Shown here piece after piece: positions 47,293-60,575 of a DNA stretch of 64,000 nucleotides (its first letter is position 1; every line of letters begins with the position of its first letter). Origin of the DNA: Rhinopithecus roxellana (taxonomy: Eukaryota; Chordata; Mammalia; Primates; Cercopithecidae); NCBI RefSeq assembly GCF_007565055.1, contig NC_044561.1, forward strand, positions 30,397,483 to 30,461,482, written 5' to 3'. A program made the translations under genes and the position numbers. Below the pieces are notes generated by a model. It was not told the DNA's origin and made no database searches. It saw only the letters and a program-made list of their open reading frames with translations.

Positions 47293-49984
47293 CCATGGCA
47301 AAATTATGTTACCTAAATATAGGACAAATTATCTGTCTTTATTGTGTGAGACTAAAATCGGCTATTTTGACACATGAAATTATTTGCTCCATATCCACAA
47401 ACCACAAATTCTAATTAGAAAGTTTATCTATGTGGTTGGGGTTCAGAATTTATTTCTGAAAATGAGAAGTATTTAAAGTGATCTAACTTATGAGGTTTAC
47501 ATAAACTTGCCAAAATGTGTTTAAAAGGCTCTTCCTGGCACTTCAAAAATTATATTTCAATATATATTTTTTCTACTAAGGACTGTGGCAATTAGAATAT
47601 GTATTAGCAATACATGTTTTTGAATATATATATATTTTCTTCTAAGTCCTGTGGCAATTAGCAAGAAACTATTTTTAAAAATATATTTCTACATCTTTTG
47701 ACAATTAGAAATTCTTCTATAAGTTTGCATCATAGATAATTACATTAAGATTTCAAGTTTCGTATTTTAGACATGGGTTCTTAAATTCTGTCCTTTGTGT
47801 TACTGGAAGGTAAAATTACACAAAATTTTAATATGTAAAAATGATAATTAAATTAGCATTATTCTTCTGTTCAAAGATTCCTTGACTGACAGGCTGATAA
47901 GCAATGTGTGTGCATTAAAAAACATTTATACTGAATTTCCAAGCAGTGCCCTAAGGAGAAAAGAAATAATAAAACAATTGGATCCCAAATAAATGTTGAC
48001 TTCCTGTGAATACCTCCATACATTTCCTGGGGAAACAACCAGAACAACAAAACATTTATCAAAGGCAAAGTATTCAAATGTTCGGAGAGAAAAAAACGAT
48101 TCAAAAATGAACACATTTTTAAAAGTTTCCAACTTGGGATAGCTAAATTGATTTATAATCTTTAATTTGTTATGCTGTTCTGTTCGCAGAGCATATAAAT
48201 CTAGAAACCTTGCTTAGCATTTATAATTATGTAGCTTACTGAATATTAACTCTCTCAGTACTATACACAAGAGGAAAAGAGTAAAGTGTGGAACAGTAAC
48301 AAAGTATAGCAGATGTAAGTATGTATGCACTATTGCACAATGTAAAAACTTATGTATAGCCCAGATTTTATGAGTTCCCATTATTTATCTTCATGTCCAC
48401 ATTCTTCACTGTAGCTCTATGGATACTCATATTAAATATTAAGCCTAAGTTCCGTGCCTCAAAAGGGACTGGTGGGAATGCTTCCAAGAATATGACTACA
48501 TAGCTTCGGATTGTAGAAGGAGGCAGGTCCTGCAGAGAATGTGCCTGTGATTGTGGCCGTTTTGAATGCTCCTGGAGTGATCATATGTTTATCAGTTTGC
48601 ATTTTGCAAAATTTTGAATGGGATCAGAAATCATTTTTCTACTGCACTGCTCATCAACAGCCATAGGGAGTTGTCTCTTTTACCTAGTCATCAAAGCAGA
48701 GTGTCCATGGAAAGGGAAGACGTAAGGCTTGAATCTAGGAATTTTTGTTAGAATTCTTAGAAATGTCAAAGAAAATATTAGACAAATAATAGAAACTTAA
48801 ACCCAGAAGGTTTTTCAGAGTCCACTAACCCTAATGAAGGTTCATATAGCCATTTCTGCACAAATGGGTAGCTATCCCACTTGTAAATACCTTTCAGGCC
48901 ATATAGCATTGGCTTTTTAGACCAGTCACTCTAGTGTTTCAAAAGATTTCTAGAAGTGCCTACTGCTTTAATCCAAAGGGAGGCACTCATACAGACAATA
49001 TTTTGACTATGAGAAAAGATGGGCAGAACATTATCTGTTAGAATAAAAGTGCAAGATGTTACCAATGCAGAAATAATAGGTGTTCTTACTTTGTCTTATT
49101 TTCATTCTTTCATGAATTAACCACATCACTGGCTATATGATTCCTGATGGTGTCCTGCAACAAATATATCTGTCATTTATCTTCTCTGGTTTGTGACATT
49201 GATTCACGGTTTAAATAAAATATTACCACATAAATATCAGTAGTGGTTATGGAAATTGCACTTCTCAGTCTAAATTTAGCAAAAATCTCAGCTCATAAGT
49301 GAAAGGAAGAACCATGGCCCTGTAGCTTTCATGTTTAAATTACGAAGTTCCAGAAAAAGTCATTAAAACTGATTCAATAAAGCTTAGCTATATATAAATA
49401 GGAAAATCTAAGTAATATTTGGAGGAAAATATTTATAAATCATAAACAGAATGGCTATATTTAAGAAGGAAGAGAAAAAATGAATGATTTAATGAATAAT
49501 TGTACAAATTAATGATAAATAATGATAATGTAGAGCTTTCAGAAGGAACAAAAGGTTAATTAGACTAAAGAGGTTTTATTACTTGGAATATTAATAAAAC
49601 AAAAGCTATAATACATCACAAAGCAAATTTAGAAAACACTATAGTTCAGATCTTTCCTTAAGTAAGAAACAGCACACTTTACAGAATACCATAGGGAATA
49701 TTGATGTTAAAATTCACAAGAAGCTTACTATCGCCTACAAAATGCTATCAAATTAGCATTTTATTTCAAAAAATGAAAAGACAGTTGATTACATAAAAGA
49801 GTCAGTAGTTATGGATGACTGTAAAAAGAATTATGGAAGACCAGTTAAATAGCAAGAAATTATCAGTAAAAGTCTTTGTCACTAATACCATTACCACTAA
49901 TACCATCACAGTACCATTACTAGTATAAAAAAGTGAAATGACATTGAAATCAGTGTAGATTAACTGACATAGAAGCACACTGCA
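47293..49984. other. Unassigned AT-rich sequence
   Basis: About 2.7 kb with no Alu, L1 or gene recognised. It contains a local degenerate duplication at 47555-47715 (listed separately). Confidence 0.4.
47555..47715 (+). repeat. Degenerate local tandem duplication, two to three copies
   Basis: 'ctactaaggactgtggcaattag' (47573-47595) recurs as 'cttctaagtcctgtggcaattag' (47639-47661). A weaker copy, 'ctacatcttttgacaattag', lies at about 47689-47708. Each is preceded by an 'atatatattt'-type stretch. Confidence 0.7.
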
Positions 49985-50125
49985 GATTGAGAGGGCAGAG
50001 ATCATGCTTTATATTTTTCTTTATTTACTCTATATTCTTTATCTATTATTTACTCTCAGTACTTAGCATCATCTTGTGCCAAAAATAGGGGATCAATAAA
50101 TACTTGGAGAGTTGATTGATTCATC
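49985..50125 (+). repeat. L2-type 3' end
   Basis: 'agagggcagagatcatgctttatatttttc' and 'caataaatacttggagagttgattgattcat' match the L2 terminal segment. Confidence 0.55.
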
Positions 50126-51339
50126 CCAAAATGAGTGCATTAGATGGATAAATTAGTTGCCTTGGGGAAACAAGTCTTCCAGTGTTTGTTTGCTACACTG
50201 ATTGAAATCAAGAAAAGAAATATAGAAAGGGACTTCACAATTTTTTTTTAAAAGAAACTCCAATCATCCTATTGATCACAGTTTTGCCAGTGAAGAATCA
50301 ACTATTTCTTATTGCCATACCATACAACCCATTCTGACTTGGTCCTAGAAACACCTGTATTTGTGAAAAGTAATTTTCTGTCATTACAGGCAATGAGATC
50401 AATTAGTAAATACTAAATTTGATAAAATTTTTGATGCTCTGCTGCTCTTCTCTCAATACCTTCCTTCTACTACTGAAGTGAAGTGGAACCTGTAGCCATT
50501 CTAAATCTCCCATTCACACATATCATCTAATTTTTATTACAGCAGAGTGGATCTCTTTTCATACAAATTTTAGGTTTGGTTATATATATGTTGGCTTCAC
50601 AACCACCATAATTTCTATGCTGTACACCACCTCACAGGTACCACCATCTCCAACACAAAGAGAGGCACACATACACATACTAGTGCATGCCACTCTAAGC
50701 ACTGAATTGATTCTCAGCCTTGGGCTTCTATCAACCAGCTTCTGAGCTCTGAGATCTTTCTTTGTAGCACAATTCACTCTAGAGAAAGATGCAGAAATCA
50801 TTGTTCAGTCTTTGCCATCCAATTTTACTCTGGCCTCCTTACTTTCCTCAACAATTTTATTTCTTCTTGATGATCATTAAGGCTACTCCAGAACTCCACG
50901 TTTCTTCCTGTTTGTTTACATTTCCCTGTGGCCAAACTCACATTCTGAACAGATGCTCTTACCTCATAAGAGCATTTAAACCCGAATTTCTTCATTTATC
51001 TTCCTTATATAGACATAAACCTACATCAAAACCATTCATTCATTCATTCATTCATTCAAAGGATAATCACCAGGCACTTACTCTCTGCAGGCCACTGCCT
51101 TCACAGATACAACGGTGGAAGAAGGTAAGCTTTCTGAGATCATTACTTGTTTTGTCACATCTTTTATATAGGCACTTTCAATGATGTTGGCTTTATCTTC
51201 TACCTACATTACCTCACCTTGCCTTTCTTCCCTTCCACCATGCAATTATGATTTTGTTCCTGCTATTATACTAAATAGCTCTATTAAAAGTTGAGTTATA
51301 ATTCTCTTGTCTCACTTAAAGGAATTGTCTTCCTCCCCT
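50126..51339. other. Unassigned sequence with a short TTCA tract
   Basis: A TTCA run of about six units lies at 51036-51058, followed by LINE-like 'ccaggcacttactctctgcagg'. The 131-codon frame at 50789-51184 overlaps this and has no domain. Confidence 0.4.
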
Positions 51340-51475
51340 TCTTCCTTCCTTCCTCTCTCTCTCTTCCTTCCTTCCTTCCTTTTCCTTCCTTCCTTCCTTC
51401 CTTCCTTCCTTCCTTCCTTCCTTCCTTCCTTCCTTCCTTCCTTCCTTCCTTCCTTCCTTCCTTCCCTTCTTTCTC
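51340..51475 (+). repeat. TTCC (CCTT) microsatellite
   Basis: Long pyrimidine-only tract, with about 20 uninterrupted TTCC units from about 51382 to 51464 and variant units before. Periodic FLPS or KEGR translations from it are artefacts. The strict purine/pyrimidine strand bias could favour triplex formation. Confidence 0.97.
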
Positions 51476-51529
51476 TTATCCTGCTTTATATTTAAAAAGC
51501 CAATATTTTCAAACAAACACTCCATCCTC

Positions 51530-52700
51530 CTTTGACTTCCAAGTCATTATTTTGGAAAACTCCCTACCTCTCCAACTACTCCCTCCTCTTTGATGCCACA
51601 TCCTCCCGCCATCTCCTAATGGTGAACATGACTAAACCATTTATCAGTTGTCCTCTACTTTTCTTTCTCTGCTCTGCTTTTCTTAGTGAGCCTACTTACT
51701 TAGACTTTACAGTTTCCATTTTAATGTCCCCTTTTCCAAATCAATATCACCATCCTGACTTCATTCTGATTGATAATTGCAATCACCTTTATGACATTTC
51801 CCCCTCGGAGGACGGACCCCCAAGTTTATCTTATTAGACCAGGCACTGACTTCCTTGTCTTTCCCCCTTAGCAAGATTTTCCCTAGTTTCTCCAATTCTG
51901 TTACTGGAAACATCAGACTCCAGGCACCAAATATGGAAAGCTACAATGGATTGTAGGGTCTTTCCTTTTTATTATTTAAGTTACCACCAAACTCATTGTA
52001 TTAATAATGTCTCCCGTTTGACCTTTTTTCTCATTTTCTCTGCTTTCACCCTAGCACCAGCTCTAATGAACTCACATGTGGAAAGTGACAAGATCTCTTA
52101 ACTTTAGTGTTCCTAAAGTCATGTCATCTTGCACACTCAGCAAATTTACATTTCACAAAGTAGGTTTTTATCATGCCATTTCCTTTCTCAACACCTTCAT
52201 TACCTCTTGGACCAAGTCTGCACCTCCATCCCTTATGTGATGCACCAAGCTCCACGGGGCACTTTAGTTCCATTTTCCTAGTCTAGACTCTTCACAGCTC
52301 TCAACTTTTGGCCTCACTTCAGACTAGCTGGTCTCCATAAGACATATGAGTCATAGGCACCCTTGTTGCTAAGCCATTGATCTTATTTTTCCTCTTTCAG
52401 AATTCTTCACCTGCTTCAAATCCTACATCTTCTTTGGAGTGTATTTAGAAAACTTCAGTGAAACTAAAATTTCTCATTATTTGTCCATTGATCTGGATAT
52501 TTAAATGTATATTAAATTTAGTCTTTATGTACATTTCATATGATTACACTATTTGTTTCTACAATTTAACGTATCTTGCTACCTTTTTAAAATGTAAGGA
52601 ATTTAAAGACTGATTATTTCACACACTTCTGTCACTACCTAGGATATTTCAGAAAATAACATAGTTATCTAATAAATACTTGTTGAAAAGAGTAGTATGA
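51530..52700 (+). repeat. L2 LINE remnant reaching its 3' end
   Basis: 'atcatgccatttcctttctcaacaccttcattacctcttggaccaagtctgcacc' matches the L2 'gatcatgtcactcccctgc...' block. 'gaattcttcacctgcttcaaatcctacatcttc' and the final 'ctaataaatacttgttgaa' follow in L2 order. Confidence 0.65.
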
Positions 52701-53552
52701 AATCAAATAATTTGTTAAGATAGTGTCACAAGAGCTAATCATCATTCGTAATTCTGGAACTGAGTAGACTATGCGGAGACATGTATGTGATTTCTTAAAA
52801 AGAGAAAGAACATCAAAAGCTAGGCTGTTCAATGTGATCTTTGACACTACAGGTCTTTGGAATTTTCTCTTGAAGCATAAAATTAATCATAGAAACCTGG
52901 ACAGAAATATATGAAGTGAGATGATTTCTTCCCAATGTCAGAGAGCTCAAAGCAAAAGAATAAACAATATTATTTTGATAAGAACCACACATATACACAC
53001 ACACAGTGCAGCAGTATAAAGATTTTGAATCTTACTATTCCTCTGGTGCTTTCAAATTAAGATGGCTTAAGAAAGAGCCAGGCCATTTATTTAAGATAAA
53101 GATCCCTTCATGGGAAAACCAGAAGGCAGTGCTTATCCCAGACATGCACAAGTTTTCCAATGTGACCTAAAACATAATAATTCTATTTCAGAACAAAAGT
53201 AGTGTTTGTATTGCAGGGTAGCTCCACATAAAACAAAAGTAAATGGGACCCATAGCAATTTGGAAAAGAGCTGAGTTTCTAGCAGTTCCTTTTTTTATGC
53301 AACAGAAAGAGGGATGCACAAAGCTGTAGCAACACAAAAATGTACACTGTGAATTATCTGAGGGGTTTAATAGATTCTATTTTCTCAAATTATGTTACCC
53401 TCTTGTACGACACTATAAGAGATGCACTATTTTTTAAGTTGGGGGTACAACAGATGCTTCGGTGTGCTGTATGTTGGTGTCCTCAGGATGCATTTCCCAA
53501 ACCATCTGAATTTTAAGAAAAACATTAGAGAATATGATTAAAACACCAAATA
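52701..53552. other. Unassigned sequence
   Basis: Contains a short CA run (about 52985-53005). No gene or nameable repeat. Confidence 0.4.
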
Positions 53553-55900
53553 CAGGCACACATTGCTTCATTGCACTTAATTGTGTTTCACAGAACTGCA
53601 TTTTTTTAAAAATGAAGGTATGTGGCAACCCTGTGATGAGCAAGTCGACAGGTGCCAGTTTTCCAACAGCATGTGCCCATGTTGTGTCTCTGTGTCACAT
53701 TCAGGTAATTCTCACAATATTTCAGACTTTTTCATTATTATTATATCTGCTATGGTGAGCTGTGATCAGTGATCACTGATAATGCCATTGCAATTGTTTT
53801 GCGGCACCACAAACCATGCCCATATAAGATGACAGCCTCAATTGATGAATGTTGTGTTCTGACAGCTCCACTGACCAGCCATTTCCTCCTTTCTTCCTCT
53901 CCTAGGGCCTCCTTATCCCCGGAGACACAATCGTATTAAAAATAGGCCAATTAACAACCCTTCAATGGCCTCTACATGTTCAGGTAAAAGGAAGAGTTTC
54001 ACGTCTCATTTTAAATCAAAAGTTAGAAATAATTAAGTTTAGTGAGGATGTCAAAAGCCAAGACAGACCAAAAGGTAGGCCTCTTGTAGCAGTCAGCCAA
54101 ATTGTAAATACAAAAGAAACGTTATTGAAGAAAATTTAAATACTCCAGTGAACACACAAATGATAATGAAGGGAAACCGTCTTACTGCTGATGTGTAGAA
54201 ATTTTTAATGATCTGGATAGAAGATTAAACAAGGCTAATCTAGAGCAAGAGCCTCACTCTTATAAATTCTACAAATGCCGAAAAAGTTGAGGAAGCTGCA
54301 GAAAAAAGTTGGAAGCTAGCAAAGGTCGGTTAATGAGGTTTAAGGAGAGAAGCCATCTCCATAACATAGAAATGCAAGATGAAGCAGCAAGTGCTGACGT
54401 AGAAGCTGCAGCAAGTTTTCTGGAACTACCTAAGGTAATTGATGAAGAAGGACTACACTAAACAATAGGTTTCAATGTAGACAAAAAGGGCTCCTGTTGG
54501 AATAAAATGCCATCCAAGACGTTGCTAGAGATACATCAATTCTTGGCTTCAATACTTCAAAGGACAGGCTGACTCTCTTGTTTGGGGCTAATGCATCCAG
54601 TGACTTTAAGCCAATGTTCTTTTACAAGTCTAAAAATCTGAAGACTCTAAAGAATTGTGCTAAATCTGTTCTGCCTGTGCTCTATAAATGGAACAACGAA
54701 GCCTAGATGGCAGTGTATTTGTTTATAGCATGACTTACTGAATATTTTAAGTGCATGTTGAGACCTACTGCTCACAATAAAAGATGCCTTTCAAAGTGTC
54801 ACTGATCATTGATGATGTACTTGATCACCCAAGAGCTCTGATGGAGATGTACAAGGAGATTAACGTTAATTTTTATGCCTGCTAACAGAACATCCATTCT
54901 TCAGCCCATGGATTCAGAAGTAATTTCGACTTTCAAGTCTTACTACATAAGAAACACATTTTGTAAGGCCATACTACCATAACAATTTCTCTGATGGATC
55001 TCAGCAAAGTAAATTGAAAACCTTCTGAAAAGAATTCATCATTCTAAATGTCATCAAAAATATTCATGATTCATGGAGGAGGTCAAAATATCAGCAATAA
55101 CAGGATTTTGAAAGGAACTGATTCCAACCCTCATGGGATGACCTGGAAGAGTTCAAGACTTCAGTACAGGAAGTAACTGCAGATGTGGCGAAAAACATGA
55201 AAGAACTAGAATTGGAAGTGAAGCCTGAAACATAACTGAATTGCTATAATCTCTTTATAAAACTTTAACAGATGACGAGTTGTTTCTTATGGATGAGCGA
55301 AGAAAGTGATTTCTGGAAATGCAATCTACCTCTAGCAAAGATGCTGTGAATATTGCTGAAATGACAACAAAGAATTGAGAATATTACATCAATTTAGTTG
55401 ATAAGACAGTGACAGAGCTTTAGAGGATTGACTCTAGTTTTAAAAGAAGTTCTACTGTTGGTAAGATTCTGTCAAACAGCACTGCATGTTAGAGAGAAAT
55501 CTTTCATGAAAGGAAGATTCAGTCACTGCTACAAATCTTATTGTTGTGTTTTTTTAAAAAAATTGCCACAGCCACCCCAACCTTCAGCAAACACCACCCG
55601 AGCAGTCATCAGTCATCAACATCAAAGCAAGATCCTACACCAGAAAAATGGTTATGACTCACTGAAGACTCTGACTATTCTTAGAATTTTTAGTAACAAA
55701 TTATTTTTAATTAAGAAATCTACACTGTTTTTTAGACATAATGTCATTACATACTTATTAGATTTCAGTATAGTATAACATACCTTTCATAAGCATGAGA
55801 AAATAAAAAAGTTCAAGTGATTTGTTTTGTTGTGATATTTGGTTTATTGCAGTGATCTAGAATAGAACTGAACCTGCAATATCTTCAAAGTGTTACATTT
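53553..55900 (+). mobile_element. Nearly full-length Tigger1 DNA transposon (pogo/Tc1-mariner type)
   Basis: It starts 'caggcacacattgcttcattg' after a 'ta' and ends around 'gcaatatcttcaaagtgttac', the two decayed terminal inverted repeats of Tigger1. Between them the order of landmarks is complete: 'gtggcaaccctgtgatgagcaagtc', 'gtgatcagtgatcactgat', 'ggcaccacaaaccatgcccatataag', then the transposase region and 'aaattgccacagccaccccaaccttcagc'. At about 2.35 kb against the roughly 2.4 kb I recall for the consensus, only small internal deletions have occurred. Confidence 0.92.
53965..55690 (+). pseudogene. Tigger1 transposase pseudogene
   Basis: The reading frame starts ATG-GCC-TCT (MASTCS...) at 53965 and follows the pogo-type plan: a helix-turn-helix DNA-binding part, a CENP-B-like part, then the DDE catalytic region around 54480-54960 ('ttcaatgtagacaaaa' for the first D; 'atgatgtacttgatcacccaagagc' near 54810, where the second D region is altered). 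Frameshifts and stops break it throughout, and the longest open piece (55428-55778) lies in its C-terminal end. It cannot make active transposase. Confidence 0.85.
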
Positions 55901-56349
55901 GACTCATCAAACTTTTATCCAAATCCCTTTGTGATGATGCAAATTATTAAGTTAGGCTCTGTATTCCACTTTAGCTTTAACAAAGTTTGTGACTCTTACC
56001 CTTTATTTTGAAGTATATTGCTTTAAAAAAAATCAGAAATTTTCTATACTTTATAACTCATTTCAGGCCTTGGCATCCCCATATCCTTCATGAATGCCTG
56101 CAGAATGGGTTAATGCCCATGGCCAATCTAGATGTTTATTCTTGGTGAATCTTCTCAAGACCTCTACAAATGAGAGCTGTACATAATTTGCTAAACATGC
56201 CCCCACAACTCCCGTGAGCTCTGCCTTAGAGTCTGCCTTCCTGCCATTAATCAAACTGACATTCTCATGGGGCTCCCTGGGCCACACCTTGAATATGCTG
56301 TTTTGGTTAATTCTGCTCCAATCCTAACATACTTACCTCTAGCATCTCA
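55901..56349. other. Unassigned sequence
   Basis: No gene or nameable repeat. Confidence 0.4.
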
Positions 56350-56735
56350 TCACCCATGGAGACTGCTATGGGCTGAATTGTTCCCTGTTAACCCCCACGT
56401 TCATATGTTGAAGTCCTAACCTTCAGAACCTCAGAATCTGGCTGCATTTGGGACAGGACGTTTAAAGAGGGTGGTCGTTTAAAAAGAGTTTATACAGGTG
56501 AATTTTAATCCAATATGATGAATGTCCTTTAAGAAGAGATCAAGACACAAACACATATAGAGGGAAGGTATGTGAAGACACAGGGAGAAGGTAGGCATCT
56601 TTAAGCCAAGGATGAAGCCCTCAGAAGAACCCAAACTTGCTGATAGCTTGATCTTGGACAAATTTTTGTTGTTTGAGCCACTGAGTCTCTGGTACTTTGT
56701 AATGGTAGTGCTAGCAAACTACTGCAGAGTCTCTT
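56350..56735 (+). repeat. MLT1-like MaLR solo LTR
   Basis: 'ctatgggctgaattgttccctg', 'cacgttcatatgttgaagtcctaacc', 'ccaatatgatgaatgtcctttaagaag', 'tgtgaagacacagggagaagg' and 'gcttgatcttggac' appear in MaLR LTR order. Confidence 0.75.
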
Positions 56736-56894
56736 CTCATGCAGCTATATTCAGAAGCCTGAGAAATAACTTAGTGTTCCAGAAACCTGAGCATAAATAA
56801 GTCTGATGAGTGATTAATGCATTTAACTTTATCCTTACAGTTTTCAGAGTGAAAAAGCAAAATATATATATTAGTAACTCTTTGCATTAAAATA

Positions 56895-57120
56895 ATAGAA
56901 AATAATAACTAACATGCAGTGAGCAATTTTTGTGTGTCATACATGTTTCTAAGAGTTTTACAAGCTATTCGTTTTAGATAAATTGATTATTTTGTTTGGT
57001 CCTCATAATATCCAATGTAATGAGTACCACTATTACTTACAGTTTACAGATGAGAAAACTGAGACAAATAAAAGAATGTTGGAACATGGTATCAAATACA
57101 GTAGTTTAACTCAAAAGCAC
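56895..57120 (-). repeat. MIR SINE, minus strand
   Basis: 'gtgtgtcatacatgtttctaagagttttac' then 'gtcctcataatatccaatgtaatgagtaccactattacttacagtttacagatgagaaaactgagac' is a clear reverse-strand MIR. Confidence 0.85.
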
Positions 57121-59435
57121 ATATTATAACTTTAGCGCTATCCAGCTTCATTATTAGATACATAATTTTAATTTTTCATAGATATTTTCACATATTGTTT
57201 CCACTGCCTTGCAAATAAAAAAAAAAAACTATCCTAGATACTTGTCCTGGAAGTATAAAATCTCAACACTCTCTTAACTAGTTATTTTTCAGGAACAAAT
57301 CAGATTTGGTCTTCTCAAGTTTGAGTTGACCATAAATTTGAGTTTTGGGTTTTTTTTTCTCCTTTTCGGTCTATATCCTTGCCATTTTTAGACATCTGTA
57401 TCAAAAATAAGTGCGTCTATGTTTATTTATGCATTTATTTATCCCAACTATTGAAGTAAAAATAATTCTTGGTCTCAGGTTTAATCTTACCAGGGTAATA
57501 AAAAAATTACTAACTAACAAAAGGAGAAAGAAGGAAAGAATGAGGAAACAGAAGAAAGAGAAGAAAAAGAAAAAAGTTATGCACGTATTCACTTGATTTT
57601 ACTTTAGGCAAAAATAATCATCTATAAGCTACATATAACAGAGAATATTGTTGAAGAATTGGCAATCCCTCTACAAAAGTACAGGTTCAATTTGGAGTGT
57701 ACCCACCACACTAAAGTGGTCTCTCCAAGGGGAGTCATACGTAGCCTTGGTATTCAAGGTCTCCAGCTATCTAGTATGAAGATGCATTAAGGAGACTCTT
57801 CAGTGGGTTCTTGTCAGAAAACTGAGTGCTTCATAAAATTCCAACTATTTTAAGCTTCAATGGCAGTGAGAATATAGAACATTTTGTTCACCTCTTCAAT
57901 TGCTTCAGAAGTATCATCAAACTCTGTAAATGACAAAGACTGGGTTAGATGCATTCTACGAACAGCTGGTCATGGGACTATGCCTCATATAGGCCAAAAA
58001 ATATATATTTCAGTAATGCAGTTTCACTTTAAGAGAAATAGTGACTGAAGCAATTCATTTTAATAGTATCTTCAGACATTTTAAGAGAGGATCTAACAAC
58101 AACGTGTTACAGAATCCTAGGGCCTACAGTTGGAATAAACACAAATGCCTCCTGGTCAGAAGCATCACACATTACGTAAGACTATCTGTGTGGAAGAGTT
58201 CAGAGTCTTCTTTCTGCTCCTTGAGTCACTCTACAACTTTGAAAAAGATCATAAAAATCTTTATGTTGGAAAAACCATCGTTTTATCATTTTTATGTTTT
58301 AACTCTAAATTCTCTCTAGTTATGAACATAACTCAATCTTCTATTGGGCTATTCTTCAAAAATGTAAAAGAGCCATTATGTTTCCTTGAAGTCATCTATT
58401 AGTTACATTAACACTCTGATTTCTTCAACTCTTCCTCTATGAAATACTTTCTAGAATGTTTACATTCTGTCAATCCTTCTTTATAAATATTTATTTGAAT
58501 TTGTCATTTTTTCAATGCAGCATTCAACATTAAATCTGATTCTGACATGGGATAGGCTACATGCTGAGTTTACTATCTTTTGCAATCTAATTGCTCATTG
58601 CTGTACAGTAAAATTCAGGAACTGTGCTTTCCAGTTAGATTTATCCAAATGTAAATGAAATTGGCCAGAGGAAAAAAGTACTCTCATAAGTTTAATTACT
58701 TAAGAATATATGTCTATATAATTTATTGATTATTCCTTCTTTCATGGTGTCAGTTATTATCTGTTCACCCATCTTCTTTATAATTTTTACTTTCTTATAT
58801 TTTATGCCTTCTTACCTCAAAATGAATAAACCCTAATATAATCTGAAAATAAGATTATAAAAATGACAATGTGCAAAAAAAGTACACATATGTTTATAAC
58901 ATGTTTATAACTTAAATAATTTTGCTTTTGTTTTTAAGAGAAATCCAGGAATAATACACTAATAAGGATGAAATACATTATATAAGTCATGCTCTTATTA
59001 AGCATGCTGGTTTTAGCAAACATTTTAAAAGTTAAAACAGTCTAAGGAATGAGTTTTTTTTCTTTTTAGAAAAATCAATGAATTCATTGTGATACTTTTA
59101 AGGAAAATTAAGTTAACAAAACTAAGCTTTCACATTCTGAAAATACTATTTTGAATCTTTTAGCTTGGGGGTTATAGACATTTTTTTCGTCTAATTGAAG
59201 GTTTGGTAAAGAAGACCAAAGCATACTAGCAATATACCTGAACCCTTATATTTTTTCCTATAGCAGTAGTTAAACAGAGAAAACAACCTGAATAATCTAC
59301 AGTGGCAATTAACATACTTTTAACATTCATCCTCTTTGAAGTTCTAGTAATTACATTTCTAATATGCATGTATTAAGCATATTTTAATGGTGTAAGAAAT
59401 AATATTTGTGTGCAAGAATGAAAAAGACAAAAGAT
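57121..59435. other. Unassigned AT-rich sequence
   Basis: About 2.3 kb with A- or T-rich runs (57214-57228; 57350-57358; 57525-57575) but no repeat family or gene recognised. Confidence 0.4.
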
Positions 59436-59439
59436 GCAT

Positions 59440-60575
59440 GGGTAAATGTTTATGATCTTACATTTGGCAAAAGTTTCTTAGATATGGCACCGAAAGCATA
59501 ATCAACAAAAGAAAACATAGAAAAATTGGACTTTTTCACAATTAAAAACTTCTGTTTTTCAAAAGGCACTATCAGGAAAGTGAAAAGACAGTCCAAATAA
59601 TTGGAGAAAATATCTGCAAATTTTGTACGATAGAAAACTTATATCCAGAATATATAAAGAACTCTACAACTCAATAATTAAAGACACAGTTTAAAAAGTG
59701 CAAAGTATCTGTATAGATATTTCTCCGAGGAAGATACACAACTGGCTAATAAGCACATAAAAAGATGCTTAACAGCATTAGTCATCAAAGAAATGCAAAT
59801 CAAGACCACAGTGAGATAATACTTCATACGAACTGGGATGGCTAGAATCAAAGTAGATAATAACAAGTGTTTGTGAGGATATGAAGAAATTGAGCCCTTA
59901 TACATTGTTGCTGGGAAATGGGGATGAAAAACATCTGGCAGTTCCGTGAACAATTAGACACAGAACTACCATATGACCCAGCAATTCCAGTCCTTGGTAT
60001 ATACCCAAGAGAAATGAAACCTATATTTACAAATGAAAATATGTACCCATATGTTTATAACAGCATTATTCAGTATTAATAGCCAATAGGTGGAAACATC
60101 TCAAATGTCCATCAATGAATAAATGGATAATCAATATGTAGTCTATGATAAATGTAATATATTTTCCCATAAAAAGGAAAGAAATACTGATACATGGTAC
60201 AATATGGATGAACCTTGAAACCAGGCAAAGTGAAGGAAGCCAGTTACAGAAGATCACACATTACATAATCATATTATATTACTGAATTATATACACTCAT
60301 ATGAAAGTCCAGTATATAATTACATTCATATGAAAGTCCAGAATAGAGACAGAAAGTAGATTAGAGTTGCTTAGGGCTAGAGAAAGGATGGGAATACAGG
60401 GGTTGATAACTAAAAAGTACACGGTTTCTTCATGTGATGATGATCTAAAACTAGGAGTGGTCATAGGTGCACATATCTATAACTATATGTCATATAAATT
60501 CAATTGTATAATTTAAATAGATGAATTGTATTGTATGTGAGTTATATCTCAATAAAGCTGTTAAACAAATTTTTG
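59440..60575 (+). repeat. L1 (L1M-type) 5'-truncated copy with 3' end
   Basis: ORF2 C-terminal coding text ('tcatcaaagaaatgcaaatcaagaccacagtgagata', 'ccatatgacccagcaattcc') leads into an old-type 3' UTR ending 'gttatatctcaataaagctgtt'. A local tandem duplication with 'catatgaaagtccag' lies at about 60300-60343. Confidence 0.93.

Noticed and set aside
51291..51593. Open frames with FLPS or KEGR repeats on both strands
   Set aside because: They come from the TTCC microsatellite and its flanking L2 sequence.
53534..53772. Possible small peptides from overlapping plus-strand frames
   Set aside because: They overlie the terminal part of the Tigger1 transposon.
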